This document shows, piece after piece, positions 1-6,685 of a stretch of DNA of 10,397 nucleotides. A program made the position numbers and the translations under genes. Numbering within the stretch: the stretch's first letter is position 1; each line of letters starts with the position of its first letter. The DNA is taken from the NCBI GenBank assembly GCA_021796905.1, contig JAKABK010000032.1:1-10397 (forward strand). The letters are read 5' to 3'. Below the pieces are notes generated by a model. The model did not search any database. It was not told the origin of the DNA and worked only from the letters and a program-made list of their open reading frames with translations. This DNA comes from Actinomycetes bacterium (GTDB lineage Bacteria > Actinomycetota > Acidimicrobiia > Acidimicrobiales > Palsa-688).

Positions 1-683
1 CGTGGCGCCTCGTCGTCGCGCACTAGCAGCTCCCCGGCGTGGGCGGTGGCCGCCCAGTGCACCCGGGAGCGCTGGTCACCGGGTTGGTAGGAGCGGACCC
101 CGCGCAGCTCCCCGGAGCCCGCCCGGACCACCGACCCGACCGGGACGCGCGGGAGGTCCGCAGCGTCCCCGGCGGGTCGCTCGTCGGGCAGGGACGCCCG
201 TCCCCGGCGGGGCGCCACCACCAGGGTGGCGGGGAGGTCGAGGACGACCCGGCGGGTCCACCACTGCAGGCCCCACGGGGTGGCGGTCGCCACGTCTGCC
301 ACGAGCTGGGTGACCGTCCCACGTCGGGGCGGGACGACGGTCAGCGGGGTGCGCCCCCCGGCGTCCCACCCGGGCCCGACGAAACAGTCCGGCCCGGGTG
401 GGTCGATCGGCCGGACCCTCACCCGCCTCGAGGCGTGGAGCACGAGAGCGACCGGCTGGCCGGCGGTGGCGTCGAGCGGTGAGCTCCCGACGCCGACCTG
501 CGCCCGGGCGAGGACCGCGGCCGGGCCGAGCAAACCGACCAGTACGGTGGCGGCGACCAGGTCGCCGAGCACCTGCACCCACCCGGCGCCGCTGTCGTGG
601 ACCACGAGCCACCCGAGCACGGCGAGCACCGGGGCCGAGACGATCGGCGCGACCGGGCGCGCCGGGCGCAGCCGGGCGCTCAC
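1..683 (-). CDS. DUF58 domain protein (partial, C-terminus off window)
   Basis: The reading frame starts at GTG 683-681 and is open to the left edge for 227 codons. The start overlaps the MoxR stop as GTGA, which fixes it and implies translational coupling. Residues about 11-28 and 36-58 are hydrophobic and form two predicted membrane segments. A soluble region follows, ending in the DUF58 hallmark at about residues 190-227: GELRGVRSYQPGDQRSRVHW, then an LLVRDDE stretch. DUF58 proteins typically have two N-terminal membrane helices, this motif and a von Willebrand A-like fold, and nearly always sit next to a MoxR ATPase. The molecular role is unsettled; assisting assembly or metal loading of membrane or periplasmic complexes is a family-level inference. 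A transglutaminase-like gene often follows, but it would lie outside the window. The family call is firm and the function is not. Confidence 0.88.
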   Translation of the reverse strand, partial: MSARLRPARPVAPIVSAPVLAVLGWLVVHDSGAGWVQVLGDLVAATVLVGLLGPAAVLARAQVGVGSSPLDATAGQPVALVLHASRRVRVRPIDPPGPDCFVGPGWDAGGRTPLTVVPPRRGTVTQLVADVATATPWGLQWWTRRVVLDLPATLVVAPRRGRASLPDERPAGDAADLPRVPVGSVVRAGSGELRGVRSYQPGDQRSRVHWAATAHAGELLVRDDEAP

Positions 684-1639
684 GGACGCGGAGCGGGCAC
701 CCGCCCGAGGAGCTCGGCGACGACCCTCGCCGCCACCTCCGAACCGTCGGCGTCCTCGCAGACCAACCGGTGGGTTAGACAGCCGTCGGCCACGGCCTGC
801 ACGTCGCCGGGTGAGACGAAGCCGCGACCGGCCACGACGGCGTGGGCCTGGGCGGCCCGGACCAGCCAGATCGCCGCCCGGGGGCTCGCCCCTAGGCGCA
901 CCCCCGGTGCATCCCGGGTGGCCCGGCACAGCTCCACCGCGTAGGCGGCCACCGGGGCGGCGACGGTCACGGTGGCGGTCGCCGCCCGAGCCTCCCGCCA
1001 GCCGGCGACGTCGGTCACCGCCGGGAGCTCCGGTAGGGCTGCCCGCCCCCCTTCGCGGCGGACGAGACGGACCTCGGTGTCCCGGTCGGGATAGCCGAGC
1101 GAGGTCGCCATGGCGAAGCGGTCGAGCTGGCTCTCGACCAGGGGAAAGGTCCCCCTCTGCGACAGCGGGTTCTGCGTGGCGATCACCATGTGCGGTCTCG
1201 GCAGTGGCCAGGAGGTGCCGTCGACGGTCACCTGGTGCTCCTCCATCGACTCGAGGAGGGCGGCCTGGGTGCGTGGCGGGGTGCGGTTGAGCTCGTCGGC
1301 GAGCACCACGTGGGCGAAGACCGGTCCCGGGCGCAGCTCCCAGCTCTCCCTGGTAGGGGAGTAGACCGAAACCCCGGTCACGTCGGAGGGCAGCAGGTCG
1401 GGGTGACCCTGGATGCGGGAGAGCCCGGCGCCGAGCGAACGGGCGAGGGCCCGGGCGAGGACCGTCTTGCCCACCCCGGGCACGTCCTCGATCAGCAGGT
1501 GACCGCCGGCGAGGGCGGCGACGACGGCCGCGGTGAGGGCGCCGTCGGTGCCGCAGACCACCCGGCCGAGGTTGTCCAGGAGCGCCTGGCCGACAGCGAC
1601 AGCGGTGCCGGGGCCGAGCGCGACCGTCGAGGAGCCCAT
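680..1639 (-). CDS. MoxR-family AAA+ ATPase
   Basis: This is a complete 319-residue AAA+ ATPase of the MoxR family, cytoplasmic, thought to act as a chaperone that remodels or activates partner proteins. Visible motifs are Walker A PGVGKT at 54-59, the MoxR-specific LLPSDVTG at 82-89, Walker B VVLADELNR at 111-119 (usually DEINR), LLESMEE at 128-134, and sensor 1 IATQNP at 153-158. The length is normal for the family. The ATG at 1639-1637 is preceded only by a weak GAG; a better AGGAGG (1672-1667) is too far away, so transcript start and leader are uncertain. An out-of-frame ATG at 1650 is not used. Downstream it overlaps the DUF58 gene by four bases, so the two are probably co-transcribed. 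It is divergent from the methyltransferase gene. Confidence 0.93.
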   Translation of the reverse strand: MGSSTVALGPGTAVAVGQALLDNLGRVVCGTDGALTAAVVAALAGGHLLIEDVPGVGKTVLARALARSLGAGLSRIQGHPDLLPSDVTGVSVYSPTRESWELRPGPVFAHVVLADELNRTPPRTQAALLESMEEHQVTVDGTSWPLPRPHMVIATQNPLSQRGTFPLVESQLDRFAMATSLGYPDRDTEVRLVRREGGRAALPELPAVTDVAGWREARAATATVTVAAPVAAYAVELCRATRDAPGVRLGASPRAAIWLVRAAQAHAVVAGRGFVSPGDVQAVADGCLTHRLVCEDADGSEVAARVVAELLGRVPAPRP

Positions 1640-1754
1640 GGGAAGCTCATCGGCAGGCGGGGGGCGCCTCCTGTAGGACCTTCCCGGGCCGGACCCGCCC
1701 GGCTCGTGCGCCCGTGCCGGTGGGGCTCACCGCGACGGCGGCGTCGGGTGCAGC

Positions 1755-1760
1755 TAACCT
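1755..1760 (+). promoter_or_regulatory. Candidate -10 box of a leaderless transcript
   Basis: TAACCT fits the actinobacterial -10 pattern TANNNT. It ends six bases before the GTG start at 1767, which is the spacing expected if transcription begins on the start codon itself. There is no Shine-Dalgarno sequence before this GTG, which agrees with a leaderless mRNA. No clear -35 box is seen. The remaining intergenic bases (1640-1766) hold nothing else I can name, apart from the presumed opposing promoter of the MoxR gene. Confidence 0.5.
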
Positions 1761-1766
1761 GGCGAG

Positions 1767-2693
1767 GTGAGCGGTGCCGAGAGCCGGGCAGGGACAGCGG
1801 GGACCCCCGCCGGGGCGTCCCGGTCGGCCATCGAGCACCACTACGACGTCGGATCGGACTTCTACCGCCTCTGGCTCGACCGGGAGATGGTGTACTCCTG
1901 TGCCCTGTGGGACGGTCCCCTCGACGACGGTCTCGACGACGCCCAGGTCGCCAAGCTGGCGTGGCACGCCGACTCGGCGCGAGTCGACGGCGCAGCGCGG
2001 GTCCTCGACGTCGGCTGCGGCTGGGGGGCGATGCTGCGCTACCTCACCGGCAGCCGGGGTGTCGGCCACGCCACCGGGCTCACCCTGAGCGCCGACCAGG
2101 CCGCCGCCGCGGCGTCGGCGTCGGCGTCGGCCTCGGCCTCGGCCTCGGTGGAGGTGCGCCTGGAGGACTGGCGGGAGCACCGCCCGGAGCAACCCTACGA
2201 CGCGGTGATATCGATCGGGGCGTTCGAGCACTTCGCCCGCAACGACCTCGACACCGCCGGGCGGCGCTCGGTGTACTCGGCGTTCTTCGCCGCCTGCTCC
2301 GGTTGGCTCCGGGCCGGTGGGCGGTTGTCGTTGCAGACCATCGCCTACGAGGACTTCGATACCGGCAGCGGGACCGAGTCGCGGTTCTTCACCGAGGAGA
2401 TCTTCCCCGAGTCGTCGCTGCCGGTGCTCACCGACATCGTCGCCGCCTCCGACCCCTGGTTCGGGATCGAGGTGCTGCGCAGCGACGCCGCCCACTACGA
2501 GCACACCTTGGAGCTGTGGCAGCGGCGCCTCCAGGCCGCGGAGGGACCGGCGATCCGACTGGTCGGACGGGACGTGTACCGCCGCTACGTGCGCTACCTG
2601 CGGGTGTCGCGAGGGCTGTTCGACCGGCGGGTCTGCACCCTGTACCGGATCTCCCTGCGGCGCCGGGCAGCGCCGACCCGCCTGGGCTCCTGA
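1767..2693 (+). CDS. CMAS-family SAM-dependent methyltransferase (cyclopropane fatty acid/mycolic acid methyltransferase-like)
   Basis: This 308-residue class I methyltransferase belongs to the cyclopropane-fatty-acyl-phospholipid synthase/mycolic acid methyltransferase family. Family features in order: HHYDVGSDFYRLWLD at 24-38, YSCALW at 43-48, SAM-binding VLDVGCGWG at 79-87, TGLTLS before a low-complexity stretch, and SIGAFEHF at 149-156, matching the family's bicarbonate-binding GxFEH region. The C-terminal LELWQRRL, VYRRYVRYL and LF segments are typical of these enzymes. The family transfers a methyl or methylene from SAM to the double bond of a lipid acyl chain at the membrane surface; the exact lipid cannot be read here. 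Length is near the usual 285-305. Oddity: residues 116-127 are (Ala-Ser)6, in the helix between the second and third Rossmann strands. It lacks the N-terminal extension of E. coli Cfa. It appears to stand alone, with a hairpin right after its stop. Confidence 0.85.
   Translation: MSGAESRAGTAGTPAGASRSAIEHHYDVGSDFYRLWLDREMVYSCALWDGPLDDGLDDAQVAKLAWHADSARVDGAARVLDVGCGWGAMLRYLTGSRGVGHATGLTLSADQAAAAASASASASASASVEVRLEDWREHRPEQPYDAVISIGAFEHFARNDLDTAGRRSVYSAFFAACSGWLRAGGRLSLQTIAYEDFDTGSGTESRFFTEEIFPESSLPVLTDIVAASDPWFGIEVLRSDAAHYEHTLELWQRRLQAAEGPAIRLVGRDVYRRYVRYLRVSRGLFDRRVCTLYRISLRRRAAPTRLGS
2112..2147 (+). repeat. In-frame hexanucleotide repeat, (GCSTCG)6
   Basis: Six tandem hexamers lie here: three GCGTCG followed by three GCCTCG. 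Each encodes Ala-Ser, giving residues 116-127 of the methyltransferase. Further GCC/GCG alanine codons (2100-2111) lead into it. The clean split into two blocks of identical units suggests slippage expansion. Gain or loss of a unit would keep the frame. Confidence 0.9.
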
Positions 2694-2711
2694 GCCCGGC
2701 TGCGGCCGGGC
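2694..2711 (+). terminator. Hairpin directly after the methyltransferase stop
   Basis: A perfect 7-bp stem, GCCCGGC (2694-2700) with GCCGGGC (2705-2711), encloses a TGCG loop and begins at the base after the TGA stop. No T-run follows, as is common for GC-rich actinobacterial terminators. An alternative stem, GGGCTC/GAGCCC at 2684-2697, overlaps the stop and excludes this one. Terminator function is inferred from position and structure only. Confidence 0.45.
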
Positions 2712-2743
2712 ACCGGCACGGGTCGCTCCAGGAGGCTCCCGGG

Positions 2744-2770
2744 TAGCATCGAGCCGGGAACTACTAGGAG
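2744..2770 (+). promoter_or_regulatory. Candidate -10 box and Shine-Dalgarno of icd
   Basis: TAGCAT at 2744-2749 matches TANNNT and would start a transcript near 2756. AGGAG at 2766-2770 lies eight bases before the ATG at 2779, a good Shine-Dalgarno spacing that fixes the start. No convincing -35 box is visible. This suggests icd has its own promoter after the preceding hairpin. Confidence 0.45.
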
Positions 2771-2778
2771 CGTTGAGG

Positions 2779-4275
2779 ATGGACACGAGCGGCGCAGCAC
2801 TGGACCAGGTCGGCGCCGGAGGACCTGGGGACGGGCACCGCCCGGTCCCGGTCACGGTCTCCTACGGCGACGGGATCGGCCCGGAGATCATGGGTGCCAC
2901 GCTGCGGGTCCTCGAGGCCGCAGGGGCGGCGCTCGAGCTCGAGACGATCCAGATCGGCGAGGCCCTGTTCCGCCGGGGAGTGTCGTCCGGGATCGACGCC
3001 GCGGCCTGGGAGTCGCTGCGACGCACCCGGGTGTTCCTGAAGGCGCCGATCACCACCCCCCAGGGCGGCGGGTACAAGAGCCTGAACGTCACGGTCCGCA
3101 AGACCCTCGGGCTTTTCGCCAACGTGCGTCCGTGCCTGTCGTACGCCCCGTTCGTCTCGACCCGCCACCCGGGGATGGACCTGATCATCGTCAGGGAGAA
3201 CGAGGAGGACCTCTACGGGGGGATCGAGCACCGCCAGACCCCCGACGTGGCCCAGTGCCTCAAGCTGATCACCCGGCCCGGGACCGAGCGTCTCGTCCGC
3301 TACGCCTTCGAGGCGGCCCGGCGCCACAACCGTCGCAAGGTCAGCTGTTTCACCAAGGACAACATCATGAAGAGGACCGACGGGTTGTTCCACGAGGTCT
3401 TCGACGAGGTCGCCTCCGAGTACCCCGAGCTCGAGAGCGAGCACCTGATCGTCGACATCGGCACCGCACGGCTCGCCGACACCCCCGAGATCTTCGACGT
3501 GATCGTGGTGCCCAACCTCTACGGGGACATCATCTCCGACGTGGCCGCCCAGATCGCCGGCTCGGTCGGTCTGGCCGGCAGCGCCAACATCGGTGCCGAG
3601 GCGGCCATGTTCGAGGCGATCCACGGATCGGCACCGACCCTCGCCGGTCTCGGGATCGCCGACCCGTCGGGTCTGCTGCTCGCCGCGGTGCAGATGCTCG
3701 TCCACGTCGGGCAGGGCGACGTCGCCACCGAGGTCCACAACGCGTGGCTCACCACGATCGAGGAGGGGGTGGCCACCGCGGACTTCTTCGACCAGGGGAT
3801 CTCCCGGACCCGGGTCGGCACCGACGGGTTCGCCTCGGCGGTCATCGATCGCCTCGGACGCCGTCCACGCAAGCTCGCCGCGGTCGACTACCCGGTCAGC
3901 ACCGAACCGATCAGGGTCACCCCCCGAGCCAGACCCCGGCCCGTCAAGCAACTGGTCGGGGTCGACGTGTTCGTCGACTCCACCGACACCCCGGAGGCGA
4001 TCGGTCACCGGCTGGAGGCGCTCGCCGCTCCCGGTCTCGAGCTCGTGATGATCACCAACCGAGGCCAGAAGGTGTACCCCGACGGGATCCCCGAGACCTT
4101 CTGCGTCGACCACTGGCGCTGCCGGTTCCAGGCCCCCGGCGGCGGGCCGGTCACCTTCGGTGCGGTCCTAGGACTGCTCGGGCGTCTCGACGCGGGCGGC
4201 GCGGAGCCGATCAAGACCGAGGGGCTCTACACCTTCGACGGCGAGCCCGGGTTCTCCCTCGGCCAGGGCCAGTAG
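2779..4275 (+). CDS. icd: NADP-dependent isocitrate dehydrogenase, long (Rickettsia/Thermus) type
   Basis: This 498-residue enzyme would oxidatively decarboxylate isocitrate to 2-oxoglutarate with reduction of NADP+ in the TCA cycle. The catalytic domain shows YGDGIGPEI at 29-37, the isocitrate-binding KSLNVTVRK at 100-108 with R107 and R117 (ANVRP), VRENEEDLYGG at 138-148, KDN at 193-195, the metal-binding GDIISD with D250 and D254, and the cofactor loop HGSAP at 282-286. From about residue 385 an extra C-terminal domain follows (VGVDVFVDSTDTPEAIG, ITNRGQKVYPDG, DHWRCRF), which marks the roughly 480-500-residue form known from Thermus and Rickettsia rather than the 400-residue E. coli form or the 740-residue monomeric form. 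The ATG at 2779 is chosen because AGGAG precedes it; the frame is open much further upstream, but that would run through the methyltransferase gene. NADP preference is inferred from family. Confidence 0.92.
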   Translation: MDTSGAALDQVGAGGPGDGHRPVPVTVSYGDGIGPEIMGATLRVLEAAGAALELETIQIGEALFRRGVSSGIDAAAWESLRRTRVFLKAPITTPQGGGYKSLNVTVRKTLGLFANVRPCLSYAPFVSTRHPGMDLIIVRENEEDLYGGIEHRQTPDVAQCLKLITRPGTERLVRYAFEAARRHNRRKVSCFTKDNIMKRTDGLFHEVFDEVASEYPELESEHLIVDIGTARLADTPEIFDVIVVPNLYGDIISDVAAQIAGSVGLAGSANIGAEAAMFEAIHGSAPTLAGLGIADPSGLLLAAVQMLVHVGQGDVATEVHNAWLTTIEEGVATADFFDQGISRTRVGTDGFASAVIDRLGRRPRKLAAVDYPVSTEPIRVTPRARPRPVKQLVGVDVFVDSTDTPEAIGHRLEALAAPGLELVMITNRGQKVYPDGIPETFCVDHWRCRFQAPGGGPVTFGAVLGLLGRLDAGGAEPIKTEGLYTFDGEPGFSLGQGQ

Positions 4276-4284
4276 CCCGCCCCC

Positions 4285-4316
4285 GTCCGGCGGCGGGAGG
4301 GTCCCCGCTGCCGGAC
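4285..4316. terminator. Strong hairpin between convergent genes
   Basis: A 13-bp stem with one G-T wobble pairs 4285-4297 with 4304-4316 around a six-base loop. It lies ten bases after the icd stop and 38 bases past the end of the convergent DNA methyltransferase gene. It lacks a T-run on either side. Position and strength suit a bidirectional terminator. GC-rich bases up to 4353 can form further weaker stems (GACCGG near 4314 with CCGGTC near 4340). Confidence 0.6.
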
Positions 4317-4353
4317 CGGTGGCCCCTGCGGCCGGCGCCGGTCCCGGGGGGCG

Positions 4354-5844
4354 CTATGTCAGCTCGGGCAACGACCAGAACCCCGGCAGCGGCCGGGAGC
4401 GATGACCGCCGGCCGCGTAGGCCGCCAGACGGTCACGGTCGGCGGTGGCGAGCAGGTGCATCACGTCGTGTACCCCGCCGGGTCCGACGGCGCGCAGCGC
4501 CTTGTCACCGCTGCTGCGGCGGGGCGGCAGGTCGGTCGAGAGGAGCACCACCGGCCCGATCCCGCAGGCTCGCAGCACGCTGAGCCGCCCCAGGCACTTC
4601 CAGAGCGTGTCGGCACGCAGCAGGCCGTTCGGTGTCGAGGTGAACGCCCCGGTGACATCGAAGTGCCACAAACCCCCCTCCGCGTCGGCGGCCACGACCC
4701 CCACCCCGACCCCGACCCCGGGAACGCGGCGCTCCCGCTCGACGATCTCGAAGCCGGCGTCGCAGACGAGGTCGGCGGCGAACGCCTGCGCCGCCTTGCC
4801 GTCCCCGGGGGCCGGGACCCCCGGCCCGGTCGTCGCGGGGTCCACCGGGAAGAGGCTCGGGCTCCCCGCCGGCCGGGCGGGTCGCCGGCGGTGGTCGACC
4901 CGCTCCCCCCCGCTCCGCTGCTCCTCCCCGACGCGTTGGCGCGCGATGGCAACGTAAGCGGGGTCGGTGTCGTAGCCGACGTACCGCCGGCCGGTGCGTA
5001 CCGCGGCGACAGCCGCGCTCCCCGAACCGAGGAACGGGTCGAGCACCAGGTCGTCGCGGAAGGTGTACAGCTCGATCAGTCTCTGCGGCAGCTCGACCGG
5101 GAAGGGGGCCGGGTGCTGTACCCGCCGGGCGGACTCCGGACGGATCTCCCACACGTCGAGGGTGGCGTCGAGGAACTCGTCGGTCGAGATCGACGTCAGG
5201 TGGGGTCGTCCGCGGGCCGCTCGTCGCGCCACGTCGACGGCCCGGTCGAAGCGACCCTTGGAAGCCACGACAACCCGCTCGGTGATGTCGCGCAGGACCG
5301 GGTTGGTGGGGGAGCGGTAGGAACCCCACGCGCACGACCCGGACGCGCCCTCCGCCTTCTTCCAGATGATCTCCCCCCGCAGGAGCATGCCGAGATCGTC
5401 GTCGAGGATCCGCACCACGTCCGCGGAGAGCGAGCGGTAGGGCCTGCGGCCGAGGTTGGCGACGTTCACCGCTATCCGTCCCCCCGGCTCGAGCACCCGG
5501 AGGCATTCGGAGAACACCTCGGCGAGCAGACCCAGGTACTCGGCGTACGACGCCGGGATCACCCCCTCGCCGAGCGCCTCCTCGTACTGTTTGCCGGCGA
5601 AATAGGGAGGTGAGGTGACCACGAGCGCGACCGAGTTGTCCGGTAGCTCGGCCATCCGGCGTGAGTCGCCGCAGATCAACCGCTCGGGGAGCCCGAAGGG
5701 CTCCGCGAGGGTCTCCTCGGACGACACCGACTTCGCCTGGAAACGGGCGTAGAACCCGCTGGCGTCGTGGTTCTCCCGGGCGCCGGCACCGAAGTTGCGG
5801 GTCGCGGTGGCCACCCGGGCCCGGGGGGCGGGAGACCGGGTCAC
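4354..5844 (-). CDS. Beta-class site-specific DNA methyltransferase with C-terminal nuclease-like domain
   Basis: This 496-residue protein has the N4-cytosine/N6-adenine DNA methyltransferase fold. The catalytic motif IV, TSPPY at 77-81, comes first and the SAM-binding motif I, DPFLGSGS at 269-276, comes last, followed by GRRYVGYDTDP. This order defines the beta class. TSPPY is commonest in N4-cytosine enzymes but also occurs in N6-adenine ones, so the modified base is open. A Pro/Arg-rich linker (about 305-345) leads to a second domain (about 350-496): helix AAQAFAADLVCDAGFEIV, a (Gly-Val)4 strand at 376-383, WHFDVTGAF at 393-401 and TLWKCLGR at 413-420. Its layout resembles a PD-(D/E)XK nuclease-like fold, but the usual ExK is DVT here, so it may be inactive or DNA-binding only. 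The GTG start at 5844 overlaps the upstream TGA stop as GTGA. No separate restriction gene lies beside it. The methylase call is firm; the second domain is inference. Confidence 0.85.
   Translation of the reverse strand: MTRSPAPRARVATATRNFGAGARENHDASGFYARFQAKSVSSEETLAEPFGLPERLICGDSRRMAELPDNSVALVVTSPPYFAGKQYEEALGEGVIPASYAEYLGLLAEVFSECLRVLEPGGRIAVNVANLGRRPYRSLSADVVRILDDDLGMLLRGEIIWKKAEGASGSCAWGSYRSPTNPVLRDITERVVVASKGRFDRAVDVARRAARGRPHLTSISTDEFLDATLDVWEIRPESARRVQHPAPFPVELPQRLIELYTFRDDLVLDPFLGSGSAAVAAVRTGRRYVGYDTDPAYVAIARQRVGEEQRSGGERVDHRRRPARPAGSPSLFPVDPATTGPGVPAPGDGKAAQAFAADLVCDAGFEIVERERRVPGVGVGVGVVAADAEGGLWHFDVTGAFTSTPNGLLRADTLWKCLGRLSVLRACGIGPVVLLSTDLPPRRSSGDKALRAVGPGGVHDVMHLLATADRDRLAAYAAGGHRSRPLPGFWSLPELT
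4696..4719 (-). repeat. In-frame (Gly-Val)4 hexanucleotide repeat
   Basis: Four tandem hexamers of the form GGGGTS on the minus strand encode Gly-Val four times (residues 376-383 of the DNA methyltransferase), in the expected first beta strand of its C-terminal domain. One unit differs (GTG instead of GTC). It is a second dipeptide-encoding hexamer repeat in this window. Confidence 0.8.
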
Positions 5845-6506
5845 GACCGCTGCGACCGGGCGCGCCAGTCGCCGATCTCGGCGACCCGCCTCCGCTGCTG
5901 CGCCGCCGCGCCGGCGTCGAGGCCGTGGGCGCGGCGCTCGAGGCGTTCGATCACCCCGAGGCGGAGCTCGACGGGCTTGTGGTCGTCGTACTTGAACTTG
6001 GCGTCCACCCCGACCACGCTGAGGCGGAGGGCCCGGATCCCGGCGAGCAGCGGCCCGTAGGGCGCCGAGGTGGGGTCCAGCGCGGCGTGCCCACCCTCCG
6101 GCTGGAAGTGGGCGAGCTGGGCGGCGAGAACCTCCGCCTTGCCCTCCGCGTCGTCGACGACCGTGGGTCGGCAGACGAACTGGACCGCCGTGTAATAACT
6201 GGTCGGCACCCCCTCCTCGACCGGCTTTCCGGGCTCGGCCCGCCAGTGGCCCGGGATGTAGGCGTAGTCGCCGACGAGCGCGAGACGGACCTCGGCAGCG
6301 GCCTCGAGGTGCGGCCAGACCGGGTTGGGGCGGGCCAGGTGCACGAGCAGCTCACCGCCGGCGGCGGCGAAGTGCGTCGGTACCACCACCGGCGCCCGGG
6401 ACGGGTCGAGGTTACCGACCGTCAGCATCCCGAAGTGGTCGGTCCCGGCGAGCCACTCCTGCCACTCGGCCGGGTCGATCGCAGCGTCCCACGGTCGTAT
6501 GAGCAT
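5841..6506 (-). CDS. PaiB-like FMN-binding split-barrel protein
   Basis: This 221-residue protein is of the PaiB family (FMN-binding negative transcriptional regulator; pyridoxamine-phosphate-oxidase-like split barrel). Visible are HLARPNPVW at 56-64, DYAYIPGHW at 80-88, VPTSYYTAV at 100-108, which corresponds to the family's VPTWNYxxV, and near the C-terminus VDAKFKYDDHKP, where PaiB proteins usually read xxKFKLSQNRP. The fold and flavin binding are supported by family resemblance. The named regulatory role comes from Bacillus PaiB and need not apply, and the altered C-terminal motif is a caution. The ATG at 6506 has GAGGA seven bases upstream. Its TGA overlaps the GTG of the DNA methyltransferase by four bases, so the two are likely co-transcribed. 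A flavin-dependent reductase or heme-degrading relative is the main alternative. Confidence 0.75.
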   Translation of the reverse strand: MLIRPWDAAIDPAEWQEWLAGTDHFGMLTVGNLDPSRAPVVVPTHFAAAGGELLVHLARPNPVWPHLEAAAEVRLALVGDYAYIPGHWRAEPGKPVEEGVPTSYYTAVQFVCRPTVVDDAEGKAEVLAAQLAHFQPEGGHAALDPTSAPYGPLLAGIRALRLSVVGVDAKFKYDDHKPVELRLGVIERLERRAHGLDAGAAAQQRRRVAEIGDWRARSQRS

Positions 6507-6535
6507 GCCCGGGTCCTCGCGAGTCAGGGGTTCGT

Positions 6536-6575
6536 GCCGACCGGGAGCGTCGTGGCGCGACGGGCGCCGGTCGGC
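6536..6575. repeat. Nested inverted repeat between divergent operons
   Basis: GCCGACCGG (6536-6544) is exactly complementary to CCGGTCGGC (6567-6575). Inside it CGTCG (6548-6552) pairs with CGACG (6558-6562) around a five-base loop. It sits 30 bases upstream of the paiB-like start and about 80 bases upstream of the yko -10 candidate. It could be an operator or a 5' leader hairpin of the paiB-like transcript; function is unknown. Apart from this, 6507-6650 shows nothing else I can name. Confidence 0.5.
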
Positions 6576-6653
6576 GACGAAGCGTACCCCGATCGGCGGC
6601 CCGGACCGGCCCGGGACCCTCGAAGATCACCTGCGCGGGAGGAACGCGTCGGG

Positions 6654-6659
6654 TAGAGT
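6654..6659 (+). promoter_or_regulatory. Candidate -10 box of the ykoEDC operon
   Basis: TAGAGT fits TANNNT and is preceded by GGG. It would start transcription near 6666, about 20 bases before the riboswitch. No -35 box stands out. Confidence 0.4.
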
Positions 6660-6685
6660 CACGGGCGGACAGAAGTCATATCGAC

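Noticed and set aside
76..612. 178-codon minus-strand frame in the DUF58 region
   Set aside because: It is Arg/Gly/Pro-rich and motif-free; the neighbouring frame from GTG 683 carries the DUF58 motif and couples to MoxR.
2100..2150. Possible CRISPR-like or mobile repeat
   Set aside because: The units are six bases, tandem, in frame and inside a gene, with no spacers.
2317..2778. Upstream extension of icd to a start at 2317
   Set aside because: It would overlap the methyltransferase coding frame, and a good Shine-Dalgarno marks the ATG at 2779.
2764..4113. 449-codon open frame antisense to icd
   Set aside because: It mirrors the icd codons, has acidic low-complexity composition and no recognisable motif; long antisense frames are expected in very GC-rich genes.
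4402..5613. 403-codon frame antisense to the DNA methyltransferase
   Set aside because: The opposite strand carries clear TSPPY and DPFLGSGS motifs with family-wide layout; this frame has none.
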